The translations under genes and the position numbers were made by a program. The notes under the pieces were generated by a model. That model searched no databases. It was not told the origin of the DNA and saw only the letters and a program-made list of their open reading frames with translations. Source: Pedobacter panaciterrae (lineage in GTDB: Bacteria > Bacteroidota > Bacteroidia > Sphingobacteriales > Sphingobacteriaceae). From it: DNA of 64,000 nucleotides. This document shows, piece after piece, positions 7,397 to 17,709 of the stretch. The DNA lies in NCBI RefSeq assembly GCF_001636695.1, contig NZ_LGEL01000002.1:34124-98123 (forward strand), given 5' to 3'. Numbering within the stretch: the first letter of the stretch is position 1; the number at the start of each line of letters is the position of its first letter.

Positions 7397-8995
7397 CTAT
7401 TTATAATAAGCTACTGCCGGTTGAAGCAGCAATGGATTAATAACTGTTTCTGGTTGCGGAACAGGCAGGTACAACTGTTTTGCCGAACTGAGTGTAGCTT
7501 TAAAGCTGGTTAACTGACCGTTACCGCCTAATGTACCACGTTCTTGTGCCGCTATCATCTGTTGTGCTTTGGCAAATCCTTGTCTTTGGATGTCAAACCA
7601 ATAATCACCTTCAAATGCAAATTCTACTTTGCGCTCATGCAGGATATCATCAATAGTGATGCTGGTTAAACTTACCAGACCTGCTCGGTTATGCACCTGA
7701 TTAAATGCGCCTAAAGCAGTAACATCACTGGTAGATGTCCCTCCTGCCAGTACTGCCTCTGCATAGATCAGCAATACATCGGCATAACGCAGAATATAAG
7801 TTGAAATACTATTGTGGCTGTCAGAAGTAACTACTTCCGTACTCCTGTTTGGTCCTACCACATATTTCTGAATATTAGAACGGGTACCCGTCTGAATTTT
7901 AAAATCGCTCGTAATACCTGTAGTATCGTAGGTAAATCCGTTCGGGAAGTTGTCATTAATCCAGTCTGCATTATGAAACCCCTGCTGCATTACCGACCAG
8001 CCTTTTCTTAAATCTCCGGTTGCGTAACCTGTTGATGCATTAAGCATATCAAATGATGGCACTACTGCCGAATAGCCATTCCCTCCGGTTGGTTTTGGTT
8101 TTAACAGCGGTTGAGGGCCTACATAAAGCATATATCTGTTTCCTCCGTTCCATCCCATAGAAGCTAACCATCTTAGTGAGAACAACATTTCCTTATTATT
8201 TTTATTAGCAATGTCTGAAGATGTAAACATTCCCTGAAAATCAGGATTTAAACCGATCCTCTGAGTAGATAATGCGTAGTCCATCACCTCTTTAGCCTTT
8301 ATTCTGGCATTTTCATAATCTTTTAGGTAAAGGTAGATTTTTGCCATCATACCTTTAGCTGAATATTTATTAACCCTGCCATCCTGAGTAGCTATTTCCG
8401 GCAGGTTTTCTTCCGCAAATTTAAGGTCTTCAAGGGCAAACTTTAACACGTCTTTTTGAAGATATCTCGGTGTAAGCGGCGCACCTTCTTTGGTCAGCTC
8501 AACAGGGCTTTCTACTATTGGTGCGTCGCCAAAAGCACGGCCAATATAGAAATATGCAAATCCGCGGATAAACTTTGCTTCGGCAATACCTACATCAAGA
8601 TAGTCTGAATTGGGTACCTGGCTTTTTTTCTGCATAAAAGTATGGATCAATACAGAAGCTTGCCCGGCTGCTTTATAGCACGATTTCCAGGTATCCATTA
8701 CCAGTCCATCGGTACTTTGTATGTTGAAATTATAAAATGAATTGTATTGTGCGTTTCCCTGAACACCTGTTACTGTGCCGCCAAGAACATCTCCTACTGA
8801 TATAAATGCTTTGTCGGACCAATCGTTCCATACAGAATTGTATAAAAGTCCGGTGGCTCCGTTTACTTCGGCTGCTGTGGTATAATAATTTTCGGTGGTT
8901 GGCCCCGTTTCAGAAGGGTTGTCCAGAAAACTCTTTTTACAGGAAACTCCAATTAAAGCTGCTGCAAAAAATATGATGATGAGATTTGTTTTCAT
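7397..8995 (-). CDS. susD: SusD/RagB-family outer-membrane glycan-binding lipoprotein
   Basis: This 532-residue lipoprotein has lipobox GVSC (Cys19) then KKSFLDNPSET, the usual SusD start. The N-terminal TPR-like helical region includes EAKFIRGFAYFYIGRAFGDAP (split here as EAKFIRGFAYFYIG and RAFGDAP), a hallmark of the family. The C-terminal part has the conserved LRYADVLLIYAEAV, IL[HN]ERKVEFAFEGDYWFD and LPVPQPETVINPLL elements. SusD caps the SusC transporter and delivers oligosaccharide. It is 18 bases after susC and 2 bases before the IPT/TIG lipoprotein. The substrate is inferred as beta-mannan or mannooligosaccharide from the GH26 neighbours; SusD sequence alone does not give specificity. 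Confidence 0.95.
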   Translation of the reverse strand: MKTNLIIIFFAAALIGVSCKKSFLDNPSETGPTTENYYTTAAEVNGATGLLYNSVWNDWSDKAFISVGDVLGGTVTGVQGNAQYNSFYNFNIQSTDGLVMDTWKSCYKAAGQASVLIHTFMQKKSQVPNSDYLDVGIAEAKFIRGFAYFYIGRAFGDAPIVESPVELTKEGAPLTPRYLQKDVLKFALEDLKFAEENLPEIATQDGRVNKYSAKGMMAKIYLYLKDYENARIKAKEVMDYALSTQRIGLNPDFQGMFTSSDIANKNNKEMLFSLRWLASMGWNGGNRYMLYVGPQPLLKPKPTGGNGYSAVVPSFDMLNASTGYATGDLRKGWSVMQQGFHNADWINDNFPNGFTYDTTGITSDFKIQTGTRSNIQKYVVGPNRSTEVVTSDSHNSISTYILRYADVLLIYAEAVLAGGTSTSDVTALGAFNQVHNRAGLVSLTSITIDDILHERKVEFAFEGDYWFDIQRQGFAKAQQMIAAQERGTLGGNGQLTSFKATLSSAKQLYLPVPQPETVINPLLLQPAVAYYK

Positions 8996-9013
8996 TACTT
9001 TAATTTTTAGGGG

Positions 9014-12000
9014 TTAGAATTCAATGTTGGTTCCTAAAGTGAATGTTCTTGGAACTGGATAATGACCATTGTCGATATTCATGAACCTAATGTTATTATT
9101 AAGCGCACCTAATTCAGGGTCGTAGCCTGAGTATTTGGTAAACGTATGCAAGTTTTGCACGGAAACATAGAACCTCGCATTACTCACTTTTATTTTGCTT
9201 ATTAAGGATTTTGGCAGGTTGTATCCAAGTGCTACGTTTTGTATTCTTAAGTAAGATCCATCCTCTATATACCTGTCTGATATTCTGTTATTATTGTTAT
9301 GCCATTGGTTATACCTAGGCAAATCACCATTTGGATTGCTGGCAGAATATCTGTTAAGCACGGTGGTAAGCTGATTGTTATAAGCCGAGCTTAATGATTC
9401 TGTTTGGCGACGGCTGTAGTTAAAAATATCACCACCTTTGCTACCGTATATAAATATTGAAAGGTCTATACCTTTATAGCTAAAGGTATTGGTAAAGCCA
9501 TAAGTAAAATCGGGATTAGGATCGCCAATTACGGTAACATCCTTATCATCAACTACATTATCGCCATTAAGATCTTTAAACCTGATATCGCCTAACCATA
9601 AGCTTCCCGGTGCTATAGGCAAACCATAATCTATACCATTGTTCAATTCTGCCTGCGACCTGAATAAACCATCAGTAACGTAGCCGTAGAATGCACCAAG
9701 CGGTCGGCCTTGCTGAGATAAGGTAACCAAAGATTTTGTTCCATACTCATCAAACATACCCGGTATAGTGGCATCGGCCTGATTCATTTTGTTTAAGATA
9801 TTCTTGTACCTGCTAAATATGATATTGGTTTTCCATGAAAAATTGTTGTTCTGAATGTTGTAAGATGTTAATCCGATATCAATACCTGTATTTGTCATTT
9901 TACCTGCATTTGTAATTGGAGTTTTTATGTCGTTCCATGCAGTACCCAGACCTGAATAAGCGCCCAACTGTGTAGGCAAAATCATATCTGTTGTTATCTT
10001 TTTATAAAAATCTATACTGAATTCAAGTTTTTTGTTCCATGTGCTAAGGTCTGCCCCTGCATTATAGGTATTTACTGACTGCCATGTGATCAATGGATTG
10101 GCTACGTTGGCTGGCAAGCCACCCGGACCAAAGGGGGCAGTACCGAAAAGCGTAATATTTGATGAATACAAATTACCTCCTCCGGCATCCTGCCCACCTA
10201 CTTCACCATAGCCAAATCTTAATTTCAAGTAGTTTATGTATTTATTGTCCTTTAGAAACGATTCATTACTTGCTGTCCATGATGCTGAAACTGCGGGAAA
10301 TGTCCCCCATTTTTGGCCCGGGCCAAAATTTGAGGAACCATCTCTTCTAATTGTTCCGCTAATAGCATAACGATTATCATAAGTATAGTTTAACCTTGCA
10401 AATACAGATTCCATGCTCCATGTTGATGCTGCTGCCTGTATGTCCTGAGTATCACCCCCATCTCCTGCATTCAGGTTCGGGATATTTAGTTTCAGGTTAT
10501 CTCTTTTGCCACTAAGCTGATCAAATGTAGACCGCTGTGCTTCGTGACCCAATGTTGCTCCAAGGTTATGCTTGCCGAAGGATTTATTATAGTTTGCGTA
10601 GTTTTTTAATGCCCAGTAAAGTGAATTCTGTCTTTGATCTCTTAATCTGGCTGGAGATAAAATTACATTTTTAGTGATCTCGTTATAAACATAAGGCTGA
10701 AATGCTCTATCAGATGCCAGACTAAAATCAAAGTTCCCTTCAGATCTGATTACAAGACCATCTATAATGTTCAGGTCGGCATATACCGCTCCAAAGGCTC
10801 TCGAGGTTTTATTGGTTACATCGCGAAGACTAGCCAAAGCAACAGGATTGTTAGGATTTCCAAATGTGCTTCCTCCAATTACATTGGTAGAAATGAAGTT
10901 GCCATTAATGTCTCTAACAGGAGTTGCAGGGCTATTGTAGAGCACTGTACTTGTTACTGCATCAAAACCATCTGACAATCCGATCTGCTGTTTTGTTCTG
11001 GATAGATTTGCGGTGATACCTGTTTTAAGCCATTTGGTAGCCTGATGATCTATATTTGCTCTTAACGTTACCCTGTTAAATCCTGTTTTAATTAAGGTAC
11101 CTTCCTGATCAAGAAATCCGCCTGAAAAATAGAATTGAGTTTTCTCTGTTCCTCCGGAAAAAGCGAGTTGATGACTTTGAGTAAATCCTCTTCTATAAAT
11201 TTCATCCTGCCAATCAGTACCATGCCCCAGCAAAGATGGATTTTTAAACTCCCCAATACTGTCCATACCACTTCCTGGAACGGCTCTAACTTCCTGCACC
11301 AGTGAATTCATGTACTCTGCATTTTGGCGCAGGTTCATTACTGAAAGCTTTTTAGGGATTTCGGCCATTCCTACATATGAATCATAAGTAATTTTACTTT
11401 GATTGGCTTTACCTCTTTTAGTATTAATTAATACTACCCCATTGGCACCCCTGGCTCCATAAATTGCCTGTGCAGATGCATCCTTTAAGATATCTATTGT
11501 TTCTATATCGGCCGGATTCAATGTAGCCATAACACTCTGTCCAACTTGTCCTGAACCACCCCCCAATACATTCTGTTCCAGAGAAGTGCTCCTGGCATCC
11601 ATGGCTACTCCATCTATTACATATAAGGGCTCGTTGTTATCGCCTGTTGAGGTAAGTCCCCTGATCCTGACAGAAACACCTCCTCCCGGCTGACCGCCAT
11701 TGTTATTAATGGTAACCCCTGCTACCTTACCCTGCAATGCCTGATCTACACCTGCAACAGGTAGATTTTTAATGTCCTTTTGGGAAACAGAAGAAATTGC
11801 TGAGGTTACTTCCGATTTACGCAATGTACCGTAACCGATTACTACTACATCAGATAAGGTTGATGTAGATGATTCCAGACTGGCATTGATTAATGAATTT
11901 GAACCTACGGTAATTTCCTTTGAGGTCATCCCTACATAGGAAAATACCAGCACACTTGCATTAGATGTAACCATGATGGAATACTTACCCTCATTATTGG

Positions 12001-12196
12001 TTAAAGCAGTGGTTTTGGTTCCTTTTACCATAACAGATGCACCAGGCAAAGTTGTTCCGCTTTCATCGGCAACAACCCCCGTAACAATTCTATTGGTAGT
12101 ACTTTGAGAGTAACCGGACTTGGTGATTCCGGTAAGTGTAAAGATCATGAACAGGATATAAATCCATTCATTACAACTCGTTCTTGTCGTTTTCAT
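9014..12196 (-). CDS. susC: SusC/RagA-family TonB-linked outer-membrane transporter
   Basis: The 1060-residue protein starts with a signal peptide ending near GYSQ (about residue 31). Next come a carboxypeptidase-D-like regulatory domain (about 36-110; VTGVVADESGTTLPGASVMV), the TonB box/plug region (SDVVVIGYGTLRK, then LQGKVAGVTINNNGGQPG and SVRIRGLTSTGDNNEPLYVI, about 115-235) and a 22-strand barrel ending in aromatic Phe (LGTNIEF). The IDVLKDASAQAIYGARGANGV-type SusC signature is present (here IDILKDASAQ, YGARGANGVV). It imports oligosaccharides bound by SusD using TonB energy. It is the first gene of susC-susD-sgbp, driven by the promoter element at 12253-12328. Length and domains are normal for the family. 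Confidence 0.96.
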   Translation of the reverse strand: MKTTRTSCNEWIYILFMIFTLTGITKSGYSQSTTNRIVTGVVADESGTTLPGASVMVKGTKTTALTNNEGKYSIMVTSNASVLVFSYVGMTSKEITVGSNSLINASLESSTSTLSDVVVIGYGTLRKSEVTSAISSVSQKDIKNLPVAGVDQALQGKVAGVTINNNGGQPGGGVSVRIRGLTSTGDNNEPLYVIDGVAMDARSTSLEQNVLGGGSGQVGQSVMATLNPADIETIDILKDASAQAIYGARGANGVVLINTKRGKANQSKITYDSYVGMAEIPKKLSVMNLRQNAEYMNSLVQEVRAVPGSGMDSIGEFKNPSLLGHGTDWQDEIYRRGFTQSHQLAFSGGTEKTQFYFSGGFLDQEGTLIKTGFNRVTLRANIDHQATKWLKTGITANLSRTKQQIGLSDGFDAVTSTVLYNSPATPVRDINGNFISTNVIGGSTFGNPNNPVALASLRDVTNKTSRAFGAVYADLNIIDGLVIRSEGNFDFSLASDRAFQPYVYNEITKNVILSPARLRDQRQNSLYWALKNYANYNKSFGKHNLGATLGHEAQRSTFDQLSGKRDNLKLNIPNLNAGDGGDTQDIQAAASTWSMESVFARLNYTYDNRYAISGTIRRDGSSNFGPGQKWGTFPAVSASWTASNESFLKDNKYINYLKLRFGYGEVGGQDAGGGNLYSSNITLFGTAPFGPGGLPANVANPLITWQSVNTYNAGADLSTWNKKLEFSIDFYKKITTDMILPTQLGAYSGLGTAWNDIKTPITNAGKMTNTGIDIGLTSYNIQNNNFSWKTNIIFSRYKNILNKMNQADATIPGMFDEYGTKSLVTLSQQGRPLGAFYGYVTDGLFRSQAELNNGIDYGLPIAPGSLWLGDIRFKDLNGDNVVDDKDVTVIGDPNPDFTYGFTNTFSYKGIDLSIFIYGSKGGDIFNYSRRQTESLSSAYNNQLTTVLNRYSASNPNGDLPRYNQWHNNNNRISDRYIEDGSYLRIQNVALGYNLPKSLISKIKVSNARFYVSVQNLHTFTKYSGYDPELGALNNNIRFMNIDNGHYPVPRTFTLGTNIEF

Positions 12197-12252
12197 GTTT
12201 GGTCGTCATATTTGGTTTAGTTAAGGCCCCCACAGAATGGGTTTCTATTTGT

Positions 12253-12328
12253 TAAAACTAGATACAACTGAATCCTGTATTGCTAAAAAAGGGGGACGCA
12301 AATGTTAATCTTTAACAAAAAGGCCTAT
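12253..12328 (-). promoter_or_regulatory. susC promoter with PUL-specific activator element
   Basis: Reading the plus strand, TAAAACTA (12253-12260; minus strand TAGTTTTA, a 7 of 8 match to TAnnTTTG) is followed after exactly 20 bases by the element TGCTAAAAAA, a G run, CAAATGTTAA and AACAAAAAGG (12281-12323). The same blocks in the same order and at the same distance occur before the GH26 operon (18796-18873). The element overlaps the end of the regulator gene. A binding site for the AraC domain of the adjacent hybrid regulator is the simplest reading. The expected leader to the susC ATG is about 50 bases. Confidence 0.7.
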
Positions 12329-15300
12329 AAAGCAGTAATATCCTTGTTTTCTGCGTATTTTGAAGGAAGTACATCAAATTCTTCCCTAAAAGATTTAACA
12401 AAGTTCTTGGTTGTTTTAAAACCTACCTTATAACAAATCTGTGAAACTGTTAATTTTCCCTGTTCCAAGAGCTGTGCAGCTCGTTTTAGGCGATAGGATT
12501 TTATAAATTCAAGTGGCGTTTTACCTGTAAGGGCCACAATTCTTTTATATAGGGTTACGCGGCTTACCAGCATCAGATTACTTAGGATATCGACAGAAAA
12601 ATTACTGTTGTCGATATTCTTTTCTATTTCCTGAAGAACCTGCTGCAGGAACTGTTCATCAGGACTCTCCATTTCTATGGTTGCCGGTTGCACTTCTACT
12701 TGTTTCTGATAAAGCTTTCTAAAAGATTCCTGCTGAATTAGAATGTTACGGATTTTGGAGTTTAGAATTTCAAAGCTGAAAGGCTTGGTCATATAGTCAT
12801 TTGCTCCTGTTTCAAGACCTATTAGCTCCTGTTCTTCTCCGGTTAAAGCGGTTAGCAGCACCACAGGAATTTGGGTTGTTCTGGAGTCACCTTTGATCTT
12901 TTTGCATAGTTCAACCCCTGTCATTTCGGGCATAGAAATATCGCTCACAATAATATTTGGATGGTAGAATAATGCCTTTTGCCAGCCATCTTTTCCGTTG
13001 CCGGCTTCTATTACGTTAAAGTCTTCTTTTAAATTGTCCTTAAGGTAAAACCTGAGATCAGCATCGTCTTCAACAAGTAATATAGTCGCTTTTTTAGAAG
13101 AAATAGTAATATTGGTATTTTGACCATTTAAGGCATCATCAGCAGCAATTACATTGTCTACAAAGTTATCTGCTGTATTGCTTTGATTTCTAAGTTCCTC
13201 GAAAGGCAGTAGAATGGTAAAGCAACTACCAATGTTTTCATCGCTTTCCAGAAATATCTCACCGCCGTGGAGTTTTACAAACTCTTTGGTTATGGCCAAA
13301 CCTATCCCACTACCCTGATTAATGATGGACTCAGGAATGTCATTCTGGAAAAAGCTTTCAAATATTTTTTCCTGTTTTTCTTTAGGGATGCCTATTCCGG
13401 TATCTCGGACTTTAATCTCGACCATATACTGATCGATCATAATACAATCTACAGAAACATTTACCTTACCGTTGTCTAATGTAAATTTAAAGCTATTTGA
13501 AAGGAGGTTAAAGAGAATCCGTTCTATTTTATCGTGATCGAAATTTACATCAAGCTTCTCATAAGTTGCATTAAAGGTTAGCTGAATATTTTTCTGTTCG
13601 GCCAGGTCTTTAAAAGAATAGGTGATGTCTCTGATAAATAAAATAATATCGCCTGGTCTTTTTTGAAGCTTGATCTCTTTAAGCTCCATTTTTCTGAAAT
13701 CCAACAACTGGTTTACCAGGTTGAGCAGTCGTTTGGCATTTTTCTGTATGAGGGATATCTGCTCTTTGACCAGATTATCTGATGACCCTTTTAGAATTTT
13801 ATCTATTGGTGCCAATATTAAAGACAAAGGGGTTCTAAATTCATGGCTTACATTGGTTAAAAACTTGATCTTCATTGCATCAAGATCTCGGTACCTCATT
13901 GCTTCTAAACGTTCATTATCAAGCAGACGCTGCGATTCTATTTTCTCTTGCTCAATTAGTCTTTGAACTTCTTGCTTTTCCTGTTCCGCGGCAAATTGTT
14001 GTTTTAGTTTTTGAATCCCCCTATATCTAAAATAGTACAGTGCACCTCCAATAGCCAGAAAATAAAGAATGTAAGCTAAGGTAGAGGTATACCAGGGATT
14101 CAGGATCCTGATTTTTAAAGTTACCGGTTTAGCATCCGAAATGTTTTCTGTACTCGAAGCCCGCACCTTAAAAACATAATCTCCGGGTCCTAGATTTGTA
14201 TAGGTTGCCTTGCGCAAAGTATTATCTGCTGTGATCCATGTTTTATCAAAACCCTCCAGCATATACTGGTGTTTTACTTTATGGGGGCCTATATAATTTA
14301 ATGAAGCAAACTCGATGGTAAATACATTCTGATCATGATTTAAGGTAAGCTCTTTGGTATCAAAAATGGACTTCCTAAGTATTACCCTTCCATCGATTGC
14401 AGTATTTGCTGTTACACTTTTATTGAACAGCTGAAAATCTGTAATAAAAAGCTTAAAGGTTTGATTGTAAGATTTTATTAATGATGGTTGAAAGATATTG
14501 ATGCCATCCGGGCCTCCAAATGCAAGCTCTCCCGTTTTTAGTTTTACCGAGGCTATTCTGTTAAATTCTTTACCCTGCAGGCCATCATTTTCATCAAAGT
14601 TTTTGAAAACCAGGTTAAGCTTTTTATTTCGGGTAACAGATATCTTTGATAATCCGTTGGATGTGCTTACCCAGAAATCACCTTGATTATCTTCCTGAAT
14701 GTCCATGATGTTGTTATCTGGCAATCCATTTTCGATGGTGTAATTGTTAAAGCTTTTGGTTTTTAGGTTATAAATACTCAAACCGTCTCTTGTTCCTATC
14801 CAGAGGTATCCTTTGCTGTCTTCAATAAAGCTGTTGATGTTGTCGTTGATCAGACTGTTGTCGTTTTTTGGATCATTCACCATTTTAATGAACTTTGAAC
14901 CTCCCTTTGGCAGTACGTTCATCCCATAAGATGTACCTGCCCAAATGTTTTGTTGTGAGTCTTCAATCACCTTAAATACATAATCAGAGCTAATGAGGTT
15001 CAGGTTTTGGGTGTACCTTTTAAACTTCTTAGTGGTTCTGTTAAAAAGGTTAAGTCCGCCACCCATAGTACTTATCCAAAATCGGTTTGAGGAATCCTCC
15101 AGAAAATCGGACACTTTATTATCACTTAAGCTTTCAGGATCTGAAGCATCGTATTTGTAATGAGTAAACTTGCCATTATCGAGATAATCGAAACCTCCGG
15201 TATATGTTCCTATCCATAGTTTTTCAAAACGATCTATATAAATGGCCACAATAGCATCATGAGAAAGGCTATTGCTATTTGAAGGATCATGTCGGTAGGA

Positions 15301-16521
15301 AGTGAATTTATGGTTGCTCCGGTTATAATAAACCAGGCCCTTACCATTGGTACCAATCCAGATATTGCCTAACTTATCTTCTGCCATTCTGTTAATATCA
15401 CTGTGAATTAAACTATTTGGATCAGAGGAGTGCTTAATGAGGTTAAACTTAATGATATTTGGATGGTAAAAATTGATTCCCTTTCTGAACGTACCTATCC
15501 AAACTATACCCAGGTTATCATAATAAATACTTGAAATGCTATTCTGGCTTAAACTTTTACTGTCATTTTCGTTATTGAGAATATACCTGATGCTAAAGTT
15601 TTTTTTATCAATAAGGTTAATGCCTCCATGATCTGTACCTATCCATATATTATCGTTGTTATCCTGAATAATACCTGTCACAATATCAGAGTTCAGCTTA
15701 ACTGAGGGAGAATTTTTGCTGATCTTATTGAGCACATTTTTTACAGGATCAAAATAATAAACACCTGTGGAAGTTGATATATCGTAAATCCATATCAATC
15801 CCTGCTTGTCAATAAAAATCTTATAGGTATCGCTTTCTTTATTCGAAAACTTGCTGGAAAGGTCTATTCTTTGAACAACAATATCCGTATTCTTTTTGAG
15901 CATCTCCAGCTTCCCATCGGAGTGAATAAGCCACGTATTTTCGTTTTTATCTTCTGCTACATCAATGATCGGACTAGCCGACAAGCTACTCTCTCGTCGG
16001 ACTTTATGCGCTACATAGGTAGTTTTCTTTGATATTGGATCATACTTATATAATCCGGATGCCGGAGAAATAAACCAGAATGCTCCTGAACGACCTTTTT
16101 TTAAAGCCCTTATATTGGTGCCGGGAATACCATACTTTGAAAGTTCAGGTTCTATATTGTGATCAAACAATTCAGTTACCGGATCATAAACGTCCATACC
16201 GGCTCTTGTTTCTATCCATAGTTTATGGTCGGGGCCCTGAGTTATAGAACGTACATCACTATCACTTATAGTGGATTTGCTTTTTATCCTGTGTTTATAA
16301 ACTTTAAAGCTGTATCCATCAAATCTGGCGAGACCTGCAAGGGTACCCAGCCAGATAAATCCTTTATCATCTTTGTAAAAGCAATTGACGTCGTTATGAG
16401 GAAGACCATTATTTATATCCAGATGGGAAAACTGGTACTGATTATATTGTGCAAAGGAAGATATGCTTGTAAGCAGCAGGTTTATCCCTACCAAAAGCAG
16501 TATTTTCAGTTTATGTCCCAT
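12325..16521 (-). CDS. hybrid two-component sensor/AraC regulator of the mannan locus
   Basis: The 1398-residue one-protein two-component system runs in this order. A signal peptide (about 1-24) precedes a periplasmic two-bladed propeller of Reg_prop repeats (about 30-725; repeated IWIGT.GGGL-type units such as DNIWIGTDHGGINLI). Next are a Y_Y_Y domain (about 730-800), one membrane helix (about 813-835), a HisKA domain with phospho-His893 in NVSHEFRTPL, a HATPase (NLLSNSFKF, DTGIGIP, GSGIGLA), a receiver with Asp1194 (VSDISMPE) and a C-terminal AraC DNA-binding domain (about 1290-1398). Such regulators bind the released oligosaccharide in the periplasm and switch on their own utilisation locus. 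It lies 55 bases after the GH26 gene, so it probably shares that transcript. Its target is probably the element repeated before susC and the GH26 genes. Confidence 0.95.
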   Translation of the reverse strand: MGHKLKILLLVGINLLLTSISSFAQYNQYQFSHLDINNGLPHNDVNCFYKDDKGFIWLGTLAGLARFDGYSFKVYKHRIKSKSTISDSDVRSITQGPDHKLWIETRAGMDVYDPVTELFDHNIEPELSKYGIPGTNIRALKKGRSGAFWFISPASGLYKYDPISKKTTYVAHKVRRESSLSASPIIDVAEDKNENTWLIHSDGKLEMLKKNTDIVVQRIDLSSKFSNKESDTYKIFIDKQGLIWIYDISTSTGVYYFDPVKNVLNKISKNSPSVKLNSDIVTGIIQDNNDNIWIGTDHGGINLIDKKNFSIRYILNNENDSKSLSQNSISSIYYDNLGIVWIGTFRKGINFYHPNIIKFNLIKHSSDPNSLIHSDINRMAEDKLGNIWIGTNGKGLVYYNRSNHKFTSYRHDPSNSNSLSHDAIVAIYIDRFEKLWIGTYTGGFDYLDNGKFTHYKYDASDPESLSDNKVSDFLEDSSNRFWISTMGGGLNLFNRTTKKFKRYTQNLNLISSDYVFKVIEDSQQNIWAGTSYGMNVLPKGGSKFIKMVNDPKNDNSLINDNINSFIEDSKGYLWIGTRDGLSIYNLKTKSFNNYTIENGLPDNNIMDIQEDNQGDFWVSTSNGLSKISVTRNKKLNLVFKNFDENDGLQGKEFNRIASVKLKTGELAFGGPDGINIFQPSLIKSYNQTFKLFITDFQLFNKSVTANTAIDGRVILRKSIFDTKELTLNHDQNVFTIEFASLNYIGPHKVKHQYMLEGFDKTWITADNTLRKATYTNLGPGDYVFKVRASSTENISDAKPVTLKIRILNPWYTSTLAYILYFLAIGGALYYFRYRGIQKLKQQFAAEQEKQEVQRLIEQEKIESQRLLDNERLEAMRYRDLDAMKIKFLTNVSHEFRTPLSLILAPIDKILKGSSDNLVKEQISLIQKNAKRLLNLVNQLLDFRKMELKEIKLQKRPGDIILFIRDITYSFKDLAEQKNIQLTFNATYEKLDVNFDHDKIERILFNLLSNSFKFTLDNGKVNVSVDCIMIDQYMVEIKVRDTGIGIPKEKQEKIFESFFQNDIPESIINQGSGIGLAITKEFVKLHGGEIFLESDENIGSCFTILLPFEELRNQSNTADNFVDNVIAADDALNGQNTNITISSKKATILLVEDDADLRFYLKDNLKEDFNVIEAGNGKDGWQKALFYHPNIIVSDISMPEMTGVELCKKIKGDSRTTQIPVVLLTALTGEEQELIGLETGANDYMTKPFSFEILNSKIRNILIQQESFRKLYQKQVEVQPATIEMESPDEQFLQQVLQEIEKNIDNSNFSVDILSNLMLVSRVTLYKRIVALTGKTPLEFIKSYRLKRAAQLLEQGKLTVSQICYKVGFKTTKNFVKSFREEFDVLPSKYAENKDITAL

Positions 16522-16576
16522 TCGTTCTATTCGGCCGCTATCGCTATTTTAAAGCTGATTGTCAATATACAAATAC

Positions 16577-17698
16577 TTATTTATAAATGTCTTTAAGATC
16601 CTTTTCGAAAAGTGTATAGGGATCATTATAGAATTTCAGGAAATCAGGGTTGTTTGGGTGACCAGGATAAGGCGCATAAAAATGTGTCGCACTTTTAGTA
16701 TCATTGCGCCATACCAATACATAGGTCATCCTTATTTTACTGCTTTTCATCACTTTAAGTAACACATCATTCCACCAGTTTGGATTGGTTAACGATTCTA
16801 ATCCGGTTTCGGTAAAGGCAGCCAGTTTGCCGTTCTTTTCTGCATATGCTGAGACAATACGAAGTTTTTTTATTGCTGCATCCAGATTGTATTTACCATC
16901 GCGCCCCATATCTCCATAATTATCCATTCCAAGCATGTCTACCCATTCATTACCAGGGAAACGCTCCAAATATTCCTGTTCAGAATTAAATCGGTTATCC
17001 GGAGAAAAAGCATAGATAAAATTATGGACACCGGCTGTATCGCGCAAATAGGAAACAGTAAATTTCCATAATGATTTAAATTCATCAACTGTACAGTGCG
17101 ACTTTCCCCACCAGAACCAATCACCATCGAACTCGTGATAGGGTCTGAAAATTACTGGTACAAGGGCTCCATCCTGAGCTTTGAGACTTTTCGCCCAGCC
17201 CGCAATATCATTAAGAATCTTAATGTATTTATCGTGGTCTTTACCACCAGGAATAATGTATTTTACAGCAGGTAAAGAAACTGAATCTTTCCAGTAAAAG
17301 CCACCTTCTGAAACAGGGTTTGAGAAATGCCAGGCTACAGTGGTAACTCCACCCCTGTTATAAGTATCTATAACATTCTTTTTTAGATGTTCTTTTGTTT
17401 TTTCTATCTGAGCCCCCGGTTGCCCAGACAATTCGGAAAGGTCTATGCCGATGACGGCCGGGTGAGAACCAACTACAGATTTAACATCTGAACGATCGGC
17501 ATCGCCTGACCAGCCGTGTCCGTATTCTGTAGCATGCTGATGGCCGAATAAGGTATGCTTTTCAGACAGTTTGAATAGATTATTGAAAAGAGCTTTGGTC
17601 TCTTTTGTTGCTAAAGGATCAATTAGGTTACGCTGCCGGGCAGTGGCCATATTTACAAGCAGTACCGGAAAGATGATAAGGAAATACTTTAGTTTCAT
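16577..17698 (-). CDS. GH26 endo-beta-1,4-mannanase (secreted)
   Basis: This is a 373-residue glycoside hydrolase family 26 enzyme with a signal peptide (MKLKYFLIIFPVLLVNMATA, cleaved near Ala20-Arg21). It hydrolyses internal beta-1,4-mannosidic bonds with retention. The acid/base Glu189 (RPYHEFDGDWFWWG) and nucleophile Glu297 (AFTETGLES) are in the positions expected of the family. The opening TLFGHQHATEYGHGW is also characteristic. No lipobox is seen, so it is probably periplasmic or secreted rather than surface-anchored, in contrast to the paralogue upstream. It follows that gene by 11 bases and precedes the hybrid regulator by 55. Division of labour is inferred: the lipoprotein cuts mannan outside and this enzyme cuts imported fragments. 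Confidence 0.94.
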   Translation of the reverse strand: MKLKYFLIIFPVLLVNMATARQRNLIDPLATKETKALFNNLFKLSEKHTLFGHQHATEYGHGWSGDADRSDVKSVVGSHPAVIGIDLSELSGQPGAQIEKTKEHLKKNVIDTYNRGGVTTVAWHFSNPVSEGGFYWKDSVSLPAVKYIIPGGKDHDKYIKILNDIAGWAKSLKAQDGALVPVIFRPYHEFDGDWFWWGKSHCTVDEFKSLWKFTVSYLRDTAGVHNFIYAFSPDNRFNSEQEYLERFPGNEWVDMLGMDNYGDMGRDGKYNLDAAIKKLRIVSAYAEKNGKLAAFTETGLESLTNPNWWNDVLLKVMKSSKIRMTYVLVWRNDTKSATHFYAPYPGHPNNPDFLKFYNDPYTLFEKDLKDIYK

Positions 17699-17709
17699 AG
17701 AATTGTAGT